The notes: generated by a model not told the origin, from the letters alone. Shown: positions 1 to 7,386, numbered from the stretch's first letter. The stretch is 13,204 nucleotides of DNA from JALZHR01 sp036388635 (GCA_036388635.1 DASVRL010000195.1:1-13204), one strand, 5' to 3'. A program made the numbers and translations.

Positions 1-1
1 A

Positions 2-721
2 ATTGAAGTCGAAGTTTTAGGAATTGCCTGTGATTTTCAGATTGCGTCGCAACCGGCTCGCATTTTGAACATTGCCGATAATGCTCTCAAATCGTGTAAT
101 TTTCTAAAAAACTCCGCGCCGATTGTGATTGTCGCGGGAACTTGTATGAACTCGGGCAAAACGGTCGCGGCGACCGAAATCATCAAGCAGGCGACGCACT
201 CCGGATTAAAAGTGGCGGGCGCGAAAATGTCGGGCGTGGCGGCTTTGCGCGACACGCTCAATATGCAGGACCACGGCGCGGCGGCGACGGCGAGCTTTCT
301 CGATTGCGGCTTGCCTTCGACGGTCGGCGTCGAGGATTTAGCGCCGGTGGCGAAAGCGATTTTGAATCATCTTAATTCGTTCGAGCCGGATTTAATCGTC
401 GTCGAATTGGGCGACGGCATTGTCGGCGGTTATTCGGTCGATTCGATTTTGCAGGACTCGGAAATCAAACAGGCGACTTCGGCTTTTGTTTTCTGCGCCT
501 CGGATTACGTCGGCGTTATCGGCGGCATCGCGGTTCTGAAAAATCTCGGCATCGAGATTGACGTCGTCGCCGGTTCGGTGACGGATTCGCAGATGGGCGA
601 AGATTTCGTGCAGGACGAGTTTGGAATAAACGCCGGAAACGCGCGGCGCGACGGCGCGAGATTGTTTAAAATGGTCAGCGCGGCGAACGTCGAAAAATTC
701 GATTACGCTCCGGCGGCTTAA
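2..721 (+). CDS. P-loop NTPase, BioD/MobB/DUF1611-like (5' end missing)
   Basis: The frame is open from the first bases of the window to TAA at 719-721, so the gene starts upstream and only the last ~239 residues are seen. About 45 residues into the fragment is AGTCMNSGKT, a G-x5-GKT loop with the spacing of dethiobiotin synthetase (GTDTxVGKT), MobB and DUF1611 proteins rather than the classical G-x4-GKT. It follows a hydrophobic beta strand (IVIV). A later strand, DLIVVELGDG, looks like the Walker B/switch strand. A P-loop NTPase is well supported, but the substrate is not. DUF1611 proteins (the DgcN type acts in N-acylated D-glutamate metabolism) are one possibility given the arginine genes downstream, but the fragment is too divergent to assign by eye. 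No signal peptide or membrane segment is seen. A 64-bp gap separates it from the VOC gene, so co-transcription is possible but unproven. Confidence 0.7.
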   Translation: MEVEVLGIACDFQIASQPARILNIADNALKSCNFLKNSAPIVIVAGTCMNSGKTVAATEIIKQATHSGLKVAGAKMSGVAALRDTLNMQDHGAAATASFLDCGLPSTVGVEDLAPVAKAILNHLNSFEPDLIVVELGDGIVGGYSVDSILQDSEIKQATSAFVFCASDYVGVIGGIAVLKNLGIEIDVVAGSVTDSQMGEDFVQDEFGINAGNARRDGARLFKMVSAANVEKFDYAPAA

Positions 722-737
722 AAACAAAAGACGATTA

Positions 738-768
738 TTGCGCGGAAAAAGTCGTTTTTGATATAAAT
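738..768 (+). promoter_or_regulatory. possible promoter before the VOC-argC run
   Basis: TATAAAT at 762-768 resembles a -10 box. TTGCGC at 738-743 is a poor -35 (three of six consensus bases) 18 bp upstream. It lies in the only sizeable gap before the packed run starting at 786, so a promoter here would make sense. The match alone is weak. Confidence 0.25.
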
Positions 769-785
769 AGCAAGCCGGTAAAATT

Positions 786-1181
786 ATGAAACAAAACATC
801 GCGCACATTGCTTTAGTGGTCGATGATTACGACGAAGCGATAAAATTTTACACCGAAAAATTAAATTTTACGCTTCTCGAAGACACGCCGCAAAGCGAGA
901 CGAAACGCTGGGTTCTGGTCGCGCCCGCCGGCGCTGAAGAATGTTGTTTATTGCTCGCCAAAGCGGTCGGCGAAGAGCAACGCAGTCGCATCGGCAATCA
1001 AACCGGCGGGCGCGTTTTTCTGTTTTTAAAAACCGACGATTTCTGGCGCGATTATGAAAATATGCGGCGGAAAGGCGTCGAGTTTGCGCGCGAGCCGAAA
1101 ACCGAAGATTACGGCACGGTCGCCGTCTTTCGGGATTTATACGGCAATTTGTGGGATTTAGTCGAGTTTAAAAACAAATGA
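786..1181 (+). CDS. VOC (glyoxalase/bleomycin resistance) family protein
   Basis: A 131-residue protein with the single-module vicinal oxygen chelate pattern. The N-terminal strand has His7 (IAHIALVVDDYDEAIKFYTE), a standard metal-ligand position. The C-terminal beta hairpin ends DLYGNLWDLVEF, carrying the conserved D-x-x-G-N-x-x-x-L/E signature with a candidate ligand Glu. Length fits the family (about 120-140 aa). VOC proteins usually act as metal-dependent dimers in the cytosol as isomerases, dioxygenases, epimerases or resistance proteins. Nothing here fixes the substrate. Its stop codon overlaps the argC start by 4 nt (ATGA at 1178-1181), so it is almost certainly co-transcribed and translationally coupled with argC. 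No clear Shine-Dalgarno precedes its ATG. Confidence 0.9.
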   Translation: MKQNIAHIALVVDDYDEAIKFYTEKLNFTLLEDTPQSETKRWVLVAPAGAEECCLLLAKAVGEEQRSRIGNQTGGRVFLFLKTDDFWRDYENMRRKGVEFAREPKTEDYGTVAVFRDLYGNLWDLVEFKNK

Positions 1182-2224
1182 ACGAGAAAATAAAAATTGC
1201 CGTCTTCGGCGGTTCTGGCTACGGCGGCAGCGAGCTTTTGCGGATCCTGCTTTTTCATCCGAATGCGGAAATCGTGCTGGTCACGGCAAACGAGCACGCC
1301 GGAAAATCAGTCGGCGAAGTTCATAAAAATCTGTTCGGTCTGACCGATTTGAAATTTGAAAAAATAGATGAAAGCCCGAGCGCGCTCGGCGCAAGACTCG
1401 AAGAAGCGGATTGCGTTTTTCTCGCCTTGCCTCACGGTCAAGCCCTGAATCTCGCGCCGAAAATTCCGGCTCGGGTTAAAATAATCGACCTTTCGGGCGA
1501 TTTTCGCTTGAACGACGCGGACGTTTTCCAAAAATTTTACAAGCTCGAACACACGGCGACGGATTTGCAGAAACAATTCGTTTACGGCTTGACGGAAACC
1601 AACCGCGAAACCATAAAAAATGCGAAATACATCGCCAATCCGGGCTGTTTTGCGACGGCGACATTGCTGGCGCTGGCTCCTGTGGTCAAAAGCGGGCTGC
1701 TGACGGGGAAAATCATCGTCGATGCGAAAACCGGCTCGAGCGGTTCGGGCGCGAAAGCGGCGGCAAACACGCATCACCCGCAGCGAATGAATTCGTTTTA
1801 CGCCTACAAGCCTTTCACGCACCAGCACGTTCCCGAAATCCAGCAGCACCTGCGCGCGGTCGGCGCGTTTGAAAACGATTTCGTGTTTATGACGCACAGC
1901 CTGCCCGTCGCGCGCGGGATCTTCGCGTCGTGTTACCTGGAAACGACCGTGAATTTAACGAACGAAGATTTGAAAAAACTCTACGAGCTTTATTACAAAG
2001 ATTCGTTTTTCGTCCGCCTGGTCGAAGGCTCGCCCGACATCAACTGGGTAAAAACGACAAACTTCTGCGACATCGCGGCGCACGCGAGCGGCAAACAAAT
2101 CGCGGTTTTTGCGGCGCTCGATAATCTGGTCAAAGGCGCTGCCGGGCAAGCCGTGCAGAATATGAACCTGATGTTCGGACTTGAAGAAAGAACCGGTTTG
2201 ATGCTGGTTGGCACGAATCCGTAA
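1178..2224 (+). CDS. argC: N-acetyl-gamma-glutamyl-phosphate reductase
   Basis: Reduces N-acyl-gamma-glutamyl phosphate to the semialdehyde with NADPH, the step after ArgB in arginine synthesis; cytosolic. The 348 residues match the long ArgC form. GGSGYGGSELLRIL at residues 11-24 is the dinucleotide-binding loop. LALPHGQA is at 82-89 and DLSGDFR at 104-110. NPGCFATA at 154-161 contains the active-site Cys157. The TGSSGSGAKAA segment (185-195) and HQHVPEI (215-221, with the conserved histidine) are intact. The start is set by the 4-nt overlap with the VOC stop codon and the immediate Rossmann strand. A 74-aa unknown begins 4 nt after the stop, so the gene sits mid-operon. Whether the substrate is N-acetyl or N-succinyl cannot be read from ArgC. 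No frameshift or missing key residue. Confidence 0.97.
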   Translation: MNEKIKIAVFGGSGYGGSELLRILLFHPNAEIVLVTANEHAGKSVGEVHKNLFGLTDLKFEKIDESPSALGARLEEADCVFLALPHGQALNLAPKIPARVKIIDLSGDFRLNDADVFQKFYKLEHTATDLQKQFVYGLTETNRETIKNAKYIANPGCFATATLLALAPVVKSGLLTGKIIVDAKTGSSGSGAKAAANTHHPQRMNSFYAYKPFTHQHVPEIQQHLRAVGAFENDFVFMTHSLPVARGIFASCYLETTVNLTNEDLKKLYELYYKDSFFVRLVEGSPDINWVKTTNFCDIAAHASGKQIAVFAALDNLVKGAAGQAVQNMNLMFGLEERTGLMLVGTNP

Positions 2225-2227
2225 ACG

Positions 2228-2452
2228 ATGCGAGTTTTATATGAAAATCCTTATTTTTACTCGGTTTTGCAGGACGAAAAAACCAATGAATATTTTCTGG
2301 AGGTGACCTGCGGAAGGACGGCGGTTTTCCTGTTTCGTGTAAAATTAAGAAAAAACGAAATCGAAAAATTTCTCGAAAACGAAAACGCGCTCGAGCCGCT
2401 GGCTTACCGGATAATGGACGCGCCCGGCAGTTTTCTCAAACGCAAAATTTGA
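2228..2452 (+). CDS. small conserved-looking protein of unknown function
   Basis: A 74-residue ORF starting 4 nt after the argC stop, with the same codon style as its neighbours, so very likely real. The N-terminal half alternates hydrophobic residues with turns (NPYFYSVLQDEKTNEYFLEV, then a strand AVFLFRVKL), suggesting a small antiparallel beta sheet. The second half has an acidic-basic helix (RKNEIEKFLENENAL). No cysteine pair, transmembrane segment or signal peptide. I do not recognise a named domain, and function is unknown. Its only clue is position between argC and argD in a tightly packed run. Confidence 0.7.
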   Translation: MRVLYENPYFYSVLQDEKTNEYFLEVTCGRTAVFLFRVKLRKNEIEKFLENENALEPLAYRIMDAPGSFLKRKI

Positions 2453-2465
2453 TATTCTAATTAAT

Positions 2466-2873
2466 ATGGAAAAGGAAATTTTAAACGAAGAAACGCGCCG
2501 GAAATTGAAGCAGCTCAGCAAAGCTTTCCTGCGCCTCCATAAAACTTTGCTCGACGGCGCGAAAGCCGAATACGAAGCGAAAAACGGCAGAATTGCCAGC
2601 GTTAACCAGTATCTTCAACTCGTTCTGGACGACCCGCATTTTGCGTGGCTGCGAAAAATGTCTTCGCTGATTGCGCTGATTGACGAAGCCGTTTCCATCC
2701 GCCGCCCGGCGGCGGAGACGGAAGCGCAGGCGCTTTTCGGCGAAGCGAAATTGTTATTGAGTTTTGAAGACGCGGACGCGGAATTTAACGACAAATTTCA
2801 AAACGCTCTGCAAAAAAACCCCGACGCCGTTTTGAGCTATAACGACGCGCTTAAATTTACATCCGAAAAATAA
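2466..2873 (+). CDS. helical protein of unknown function
   Basis: A 135-residue soluble protein, 13 nt after the previous gene and 5 nt before the GNAT gene. It appears almost wholly alpha-helical: an N-terminal charged helix (ETRRKLKQLSKAFLRLHKTLL), a conserved-looking central piece with DPHFAWLRKMSSLIALIDEA around residues 55-74, and a C-terminal acidic stretch. The DP-x-F-AWLR-x-x-S-x-L-I-x-x-ID pattern recalls a widespread family of uncharacterised proteins, but I cannot name it. No membrane segment, metal motif or catalytic signature is visible. Codon use matches its neighbours. Co-transcription with argC is likely; a role in arginine metabolism is not shown. Confidence 0.8.
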   Translation: MEKEILNEETRRKLKQLSKAFLRLHKTLLDGAKAEYEAKNGRIASVNQYLQLVLDDPHFAWLRKMSSLIALIDEAVSIRRPAAETEAQALFGEAKLLLSFEDADAEFNDKFQNALQKNPDAVLSYNDALKFTSEK

Positions 2874-2878
2874 TTTTT

Positions 2879-3406
2879 ATGACCGAAAGCGTTGAAATCA
2901 GATTTGCCGCCGCGACGGACGCCGAAACGCTGGCGCGCATCGCCTGGAAAAGCTTCTACGACGCGTTTGCCGACCATCCGAAAAACGCGCCCGACGATTT
3001 GAAAGCGTATATGGATGAAGCTTTCAGCGTTGAAACAGTTGCCGCCGAATTAGCCGACGAGGACGTAATTTATTTTATTGCGGAAATCGGCGGCGAAGCG
3101 GTCGGCTACGCCAAGCTGCAAAGAAACTCGCGCGAAGACTCGACGGCGGGCGAAAATCCGATAGAACTTTGCCGTCTATATTCGCTCAGCGAATTTATCG
3201 GCAAAGGCATCGGCAAGGCGTTGATGCAGCGCTGTCTGGATTTCGCCCGCGCCGGCAAGCACGATTTTATGTGGCTGGGCGTCTGGGAATACAACTATCG
3301 CGCGCAGAAGTTTTACGAGAAATTCGGTTTCGAAAAATGCGGCGAGCACGTTTTCCAGCTCGGCGCAGACCCGCAGATTGATTGGCTTTTGCAGAAGAAA
3401 CTTTGA
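2879..3406 (+). CDS. GNAT N-acetyltransferase, PaiA-like
   Basis: 175 residues with the Gcn5-related acetyltransferase fold. The N-terminal strand and helix are EIRFAAATDAETLARIAW (residues 6-23). Beta 4 is YFIAEIGGEAVGYAKL (65-80). Motif A is LYSLSEFIGKGIGKALMQRC (100-119), with G-K-G-I-G-K as the acetyl-CoA pyrophosphate loop. The C-terminal part is WLGVWEYNYRAQKFYEKFGF (132-151), then GEHVFQLGADPQID. The WLGVWE...AxxFYxxxGF...G.H.F.LG...Q.D ending is typical of PaiA-type spermidine/spermine acetyltransferases, so the acceptor is probably an amine. It sits between argC and argD, so N-acylation of glutamate would be attractive but is only an inference. The ATG follows the previous stop by 5 nt. 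Confidence 0.9.
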   Translation: MTESVEIRFAAATDAETLARIAWKSFYDAFADHPKNAPDDLKAYMDEAFSVETVAAELADEDVIYFIAEIGGEAVGYAKLQRNSREDSTAGENPIELCRLYSLSEFIGKGIGKALMQRCLDFARAGKHDFMWLGVWEYNYRAQKFYEKFGFEKCGEHVFQLGADPQIDWLLQKKL

Positions 3407-3455
3407 GTCGCCGGGACGAAAAAAAAGTCCTGCAGAAAGATAATTGAATCTTTGC

Positions 3456-3460
3456 GGTGA
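3456..3460 (+). promoter_or_regulatory. ribosome binding site of argD
   Basis: GGTGA lies 7 nt before the ATG at 3468. It is one of the few recognisable Shine-Dalgarno-like sequences in the window and supports this start. A 61-bp gap separates the GNAT stop from argD. It holds only weak short hairpins (for example AAAGAT/ATCTTT) and no convincing terminator. Confidence 0.55.
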
Positions 3461-3467
3461 ATAAAAA

Positions 3468-4634
3468 ATGAATTTTACTGAAATCGAAAATCTGGAAGAA
3501 CAATTCCAAATCGCGACTTACGCGAAGATGAACATCGCCGTCGAGCGCGGGCGCGGCGCCTGGATTTGGACGAGCGACGGCGAAAAATATCTGGATTTAT
3601 ACGGCGGGCACGCGGTCTGCGCGACCGGTCACTCTCACCCGCGCGTGGTCGAAGCCTTGAAAAATCAAGCCGAAAAGGTTTTGTTTTATTCGAATCTGGT
3701 TTACTCGGAAACGCGCGCGCGCGCCGCCGAAAAACTCGTTTCGATTGCGCCGGAAAGCCTGACGAAGGCATTTTTCTGCAATTCGGGAACGGAGGCAAAC
3801 GAAAACGCGATGCGAATGGCGCGAATGGCGACCGGAAGAGAAAAAATCATCACGTTTTCGGGCGGTTTTCACGGCAGAACGGCGGATTCGATTTCGGCGA
3901 CGTTTCTGGGCAAATACCGCGAAATCGGACGCCCGAACGTGCCCGGTCACGTCTGCGCGCAGTTCGGCGACTTCGAAAGCGTCCGCGCGCTTGTCGATCA
4001 GGAGACGGCGGCGATTATGCTCGAACCGATTCAGTCGATGGCGGGCGTCGGCGAAGCTGCGCCTTCTTTTTTCAGAGAGCTGCGCGAAATATGCGACCGA
4101 AACGGCATCGTTTTGATTTTCGACGAAGTGCAGACCGGCGTCGGCAGAACCGGAAACTGGTTTTTCGCCGCGAGCGAGCTTGGCGATTTTGTCGAGCCGG
4201 ACATTATTTCGCTTGCCAAATCGCTCGGCAGCGGCGTTCCGGTCGGCGCGTGCCTGGTCAACGAAACGATCGCCGGAAAAATCAAAACCAATGATCTGGG
4301 CACGACTTTCGGCGGCGGAATGCTGGCGATGGCGGCGGTTCTGGCAACGCTGGAAGCAATCGAAAATGACCGAATGCTCGAAAATGCAAAAGCGGTCGAA
4401 AGCCATCTGCGCCAAAGACTGAAAGAGATTCCGTCCGTCGCCGCGCTGCACGGCAAAGGCTGTTTGCTGGGAATCGAATTCAGCGACCGATGCGCGCCGA
4501 TTCATCAGCAATTACTCGCCGGCAAAATCATCACCGGCACTTCGAGCAATCCGAATGTTTTAAGATTACTGCCGCCCTTGTGCGTGAAGATTGAGGAAAT
4601 TGATTTGCTGATTGATAAATTAGCCGAGAAATAA
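3468..4634 (+). CDS. argD: acetylornithine (or succinylornithine) aminotransferase
   Basis: PLP-dependent class-III aminotransferase converting N-acylglutamate semialdehyde and glutamate to N-acylornithine and 2-oxoglutarate. 388 residues, normal for ArgD. Visible signatures: DGEKYLDLYGGHAVCATGHSHPRV (residues 37-60), the phosphate-binding NSGTEANE (105-112), GGFHGRT (132-138), the cofactor strand IFDEVQTGVGRTG (217-229, Asp219 pairing with the PLP ring nitrogen), and SLAKSLGSGVP (248-258) with Lys251 as Schiff-base lysine. GTTFGGG (278-284) completes the site. The start is supported by GGTGA upstream. The last codons and stop lie inside the left arm of the palindrome at 4620-4782. ArgD-family enzymes can also serve lysine (DapC) or succinylornithine metabolism, but the neighbours favour arginine synthesis. 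Confidence 0.95.
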   Translation: MNFTEIENLEEQFQIATYAKMNIAVERGRGAWIWTSDGEKYLDLYGGHAVCATGHSHPRVVEALKNQAEKVLFYSNLVYSETRARAAEKLVSIAPESLTKAFFCNSGTEANENAMRMARMATGREKIITFSGGFHGRTADSISATFLGKYREIGRPNVPGHVCAQFGDFESVRALVDQETAAIMLEPIQSMAGVGEAAPSFFRELREICDRNGIVLIFDEVQTGVGRTGNWFFAASELGDFVEPDIISLAKSLGSGVPVGACLVNETIAGKIKTNDLGTTFGGGMLAMAAVLATLEAIENDRMLENAKAVESHLRQRLKEIPSVAALHGKGCLLGIEFSDRCAPIHQQLLAGKIITGTSSNPNVLRLLPPLCVKIEEIDLLIDKLAEK

Positions 4635-4782
4635 CACGGAAAAGCACACGAAAAAAATCAGCCGCGAATAACACGCACGAATGTCACGAATGAAAGCAGT
4701 AATTAATAATTCGCGTTAGCGCGTGTTATTCGCGGCTGATTTTTCCTGCTTTTAGCGCTTTGCCTTGTTATTTCGCGGCTAA
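4620..4782. repeat. long imperfect palindrome, intergenic element A
   Basis: Between convergent argD and thrA is a nested inverted repeat. The inner arms, 4653-4676 and 4721-4744, are 24 bp and perfectly complementary, with a 44-nt loop. The outer arms, 4620-4648 and 4754-4782, match at 24 of 29 positions and begin with TTAGCC. The left outer arm includes the argD stop codon; the right arm ends 3 bp before the thrA stop codon. The left side carries degenerate heptamers: CGCGAAT, then CACGAAT twice, around 4663-4692. A hairpin this long could end transcription from both sides, but it is far larger than a usual intrinsic terminator. It looks more like a dispersed palindromic repeat or non-autonomous element. 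Copies elsewhere in the genome cannot be checked here. Confidence 0.9.
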
Positions 4783-4785
4783 TAC

Positions 4786-7278
4786 TTAAATTCTCGCGGC
4801 GCGGATAATATCCGCGAAAACTCCCGCCGCCGTCACGTCCGCGCCGGCGCCCGCGCCTTTGACGACGAGCGGCTGCTCGACATAACGATTCGTGTAAAAC
4901 AAAACGGCGTTGTCCTTGCCCGACAGATTCGCAAAATTGTGTGCCCGGTCGATGCTTTGCAAACCGACCGAGGCTTTGCCGCCATCGAATGAAGCGATAT
5001 ATTTCAAAGATAAATCGCAGCTTTTCGCGTTTTCCAGAAGCTCCCGAAAATAGTTTTCGTGCTTTTCCATTTCAATATAAAAATCCTCGACGCCGCCCTC
5101 GAAACAGGATTCGGGCAGAAAGCTTTTGTTTTCGATGTCCGCCATTTCCATTTGAAAACCGGCTTCGCGCGCCAGGATTAAAATCTTTCGCGCCACGTCC
5201 GTTCCGCTTAAATCGAGTCGCGGGTCGGGTTCGGTGTAGCCTTCCGTTTGCGCCTGTCGGACGATTGTGGAAAACGAGGGCGAACCGTCGTAGTTATTAA
5301 AAACAAAATTCAGAGTTCCCGACAAAACGGCTTCGATGCGGTTGATTTTATCGCCGCTGCGCATCAAATCATTCAGCGTGTTGATGACGGGAAGCCCCGC
5401 GCCGACGTTGGTTTCAAACAGAAAAGCCGTGTTGAATTCGCGCGCTAAATCTTTCAAATGCCGATACTTGGCAAATTCCGAAGAACAGGCGATTTTATTG
5501 CAGGCGATAATCGAAACGCTTTTCGCCAGTAGCTTCGGGTAGGTTTCGACGACCGCCGCGCTCGCCGTTATGTCCACAAAAATCGAGTTTCGCTGATTTT
5601 TTTCGATGATTAAATCCGTGAAATCGGAGATTAGGTCTTTGCTCCGAGCCGCCGAGGAGCCTGCTGTCCGGAGTTCGGGAATTTCGCCTTCCGTCACGCT
5701 TAATTTCTGCTGCCAGTTCCTCAAATCAATTCCCTCTTCGTCAAAAATCATCCGGCGGCTGTTTGCCAGCGCGACGACGCGCACGTTCAGACGCAGATTT
5801 TCGCGCAGAAATTCGCTTTGCTGTTTGATTTGGTCGAGCAGGCGGCTGCCGACCGTGCCGACGCCGACAATGAAAAGATTGATTTGTTTTTTGCCGTCCG
5901 AGAAAAATTCTTCGTGCAAAGTGTTGACGGCTTTGCGGACGTCGTTCGAGCCGATAATCGCGGAAATGTTTCTTTCCGAAGAGCCTTGCGCGATGGCGTG
6001 AACGTTGACGCCCTGCGCGCCGAGCGCGGCAAACATTTTTCCGCTGATGCCCGGATGATTTTTCATATTGTCGCCGACCAGCGCGAGAATCGAAAAACCG
6101 TTTTCCACGCGCAGAGGCTCGATTTTCCCGCCCGCAATCTCGTATTCGAATTCGCGGTCGACGATTTGTTTCGCCGGAGCGCCGCAGTTTTCCTCGATGG
6201 CGACGCAGATGGAATGTTCGGACGAGCTTTGCGTAATCAGAATCACGTTGATTTGCGCGCGCGAAAGCGCGTCGAAAAGGCGTTTGGAAAAGCCGGGAAT
6301 GCCGACCATCCCGCTGCCTTCCAAGTTTAAAACCGAGATTCGGTCGATGCTCGAAATGCCGCGAATGATGTCTTTTTCGCCAAAAATTTCCGCTTCAATC
6401 AGAGTGCCGAAATCGCCGGGCGCAAACGTATTTTTCACCCAAACCGGAATGCTTTTCGTCATCACCGGCTGAATCGTCGGCGGGTAAATGACCTTCGCGC
6501 CGAAATGCGAAAGTTCCATCGCTTCGCGGTAGGTGACGTGCGAGATTCGGCGAACGTTGCGGACGAGGCGCGGGTCGGCGGTCATCATTCCCGAAACGTC
6601 CGTCCAGATTTCCAGAACGCGAGCGTCCAGAGCTGCCGCTAAAATCGAAGCCGTGTAATCCGAACCGCCGCGCCCGAGCGTCGTCGTCGCGTTGTTTGAA
6701 TCAAAAGCGATAAAACCGGGCAAAATATAAAGTTTCGCATCTGAATTGTGGAAAAATTTTCTGATTTGCTCGTTGGTTTTTGAAAAATCGACCGCCGCGA
6801 AACCGAAATTCGAATCGGTGCGAATCAGCTCACGCGAATCTTTCCGGATGTTTTTGATTTTCAATAAATCGAATTTGGCGGCAACGATGCAGGTCGAAAG
6901 AATCTCGCCGAAGCTGACAATTCTATCCATGGAGCGTGCCGTCAGTTCGCGCAAGAGATACACGCCTTCGCAGATTTTTTCGAGCTGCTCGACGCTGGAA
7001 TCGACAAAATCCAAAATCTCTTTTCGATTATTTTCCGGCATCAGAGCGCGAATCGCTTCGCGATGTTTTTCTCTGATCGCGCTGATTTTGTCGCGAAAAA
7101 TTTCAGAGCCTGCTTCAGCGGTTTTTCCGATGTCGATCAAAGCGTCGGTCGTGCCCTGCATCGCGGATAAAACGACGGCGCACGAATCCGTTTCGAGCGC
7201 GTTTTTAACGATTTCGACCACCCTTTCGATATTTTCGGCAGTTCCGACGGACGAGCCGCCAAATTTCAAGACTTTCAT
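4786..7278 (-). CDS. thrA: bifunctional aspartate kinase / homoserine dehydrogenase
   Basis: An 830-residue fusion of the first and third steps from aspartate to homoserine. Aspartate kinase occupies about residues 1-460: KFGGSSVG at 5-12, the catalytic loop LGRGGSDYTA at 201-210, the WTDVSGMMTADPR aspartate site at 225-237, and two ACT regions (about 313-365 and 396-450, with QSSSEHSICVAI and QGSSERNISAII). These ACT repeats are where threonine feedback acts in this family. Homoserine dehydrogenase follows from about 465: NAD(P) loop VGVGTVGSRLL (471-481), CNKIACSS (593-600), TNVGAGLPVI (623-632), YTEPDPRLDLSGTDVARK (681-698), and the C-terminal GAGAGADVTAAGVFADI. Residues about 533-548 (near ELRTAGSSAARSKD) look like an extra loop. 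The start is ATG; no clear Shine-Dalgarno. Downstream of thrC on the same strand, with hairpin element B between them. Confidence 0.97.
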   Translation of the reverse strand: MKVLKFGGSSVGTAENIERVVEIVKNALETDSCAVVLSAMQGTTDALIDIGKTAEAGSEIFRDKISAIREKHREAIRALMPENNRKEILDFVDSSVEQLEKICEGVYLLRELTARSMDRIVSFGEILSTCIVAAKFDLLKIKNIRKDSRELIRTDSNFGFAAVDFSKTNEQIRKFFHNSDAKLYILPGFIAFDSNNATTTLGRGGSDYTASILAAALDARVLEIWTDVSGMMTADPRLVRNVRRISHVTYREAMELSHFGAKVIYPPTIQPVMTKSIPVWVKNTFAPGDFGTLIEAEIFGEKDIIRGISSIDRISVLNLEGSGMVGIPGFSKRLFDALSRAQINVILITQSSSEHSICVAIEENCGAPAKQIVDREFEYEIAGGKIEPLRVENGFSILALVGDNMKNHPGISGKMFAALGAQGVNVHAIAQGSSERNISAIIGSNDVRKAVNTLHEEFFSDGKKQINLFIVGVGTVGSRLLDQIKQQSEFLRENLRLNVRVVALANSRRMIFDEEGIDLRNWQQKLSVTEGEIPELRTAGSSAARSKDLISDFTDLIIEKNQRNSIFVDITASAAVVETYPKLLAKSVSIIACNKIACSSEFAKYRHLKDLAREFNTAFLFETNVGAGLPVINTLNDLMRSGDKINRIEAVLSGTLNFVFNNYDGSPSFSTIVRQAQTEGYTEPDPRLDLSGTDVARKILILAREAGFQMEMADIENKSFLPESCFEGGVEDFYIEMEKHENYFRELLENAKSCDLSLKYIASFDGGKASVGLQSIDRAHNFANLSGKDNAVLFYTNRYVEQPLVVKGAGAGADVTAAGVFADIIRAARI

Positions 7279-7289
7279 ATTTTATTTTT

Positions 7290-7386
7290 GCCGCAGAAAG
7301 AAACGATAAACGATGAGCGCGGAACGCGGAAGCTGCAATTCACGCGTTCCGCATTCCGGGTTCATCGTTTTTAATAGCTTTGCGGC
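7290..7386. repeat. imperfect palindrome between thrC and thrA, element B
   Basis: A stem-loop fills the 107-bp gap between thrC and thrA. The inner stem pairs GCGGAACGCG (7319-7328) with CGCGTTCCGC (7343-7352), 10 bp with a 14-nt loop. A second stem pairs AAACGATGA (7308-7316) with TCATCGTTT (7362-7370). The outer ends pair GCCGCA (7290-7295) with TGCGGC (7381-7386), reaching the thrC stop codon. The mirrored TTAGCCGC end also occurs in element A. Read in the thrC-to-thrA direction the stem is followed by a T-rich run with interruptions, so partial termination or attenuation before thrA is possible. The outer end is 11 nt from the thrA ATG. The repeated GCGGAAC word suggests a dispersed repeat rather than a plain terminator. 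Confidence 0.8.

Noticed and set aside
720..760. Terminator after the P-loop gene
   Set aside because: Pairing of AAAAAC/GTTTTT and GAC/GTC needs a bulge and has almost no GC stem.
3597..4511. 304-residue open frame on the - strand opposite argD, and a 242-residue frame at 3566-4294 on the + strand
   Set aside because: Both lie wholly within argD, whose catalytic motifs are intact. Their translations are arginine-rich low-complexity products of the codon bias.
4653..4744. CRISPR-like repeat unit
   Set aside because: Only one inverted pair, with no regular direct repeats or spacers.
7282..7365. 27-codon frame on the - strand just before thrA, as a possible threonine attenuator peptide
   Set aside because: It reads through hairpin B and ends 3 nt before the thrA ATG, but it has only one Thr and one Ile, unlike a thr leader. 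It probably stays open by chance.
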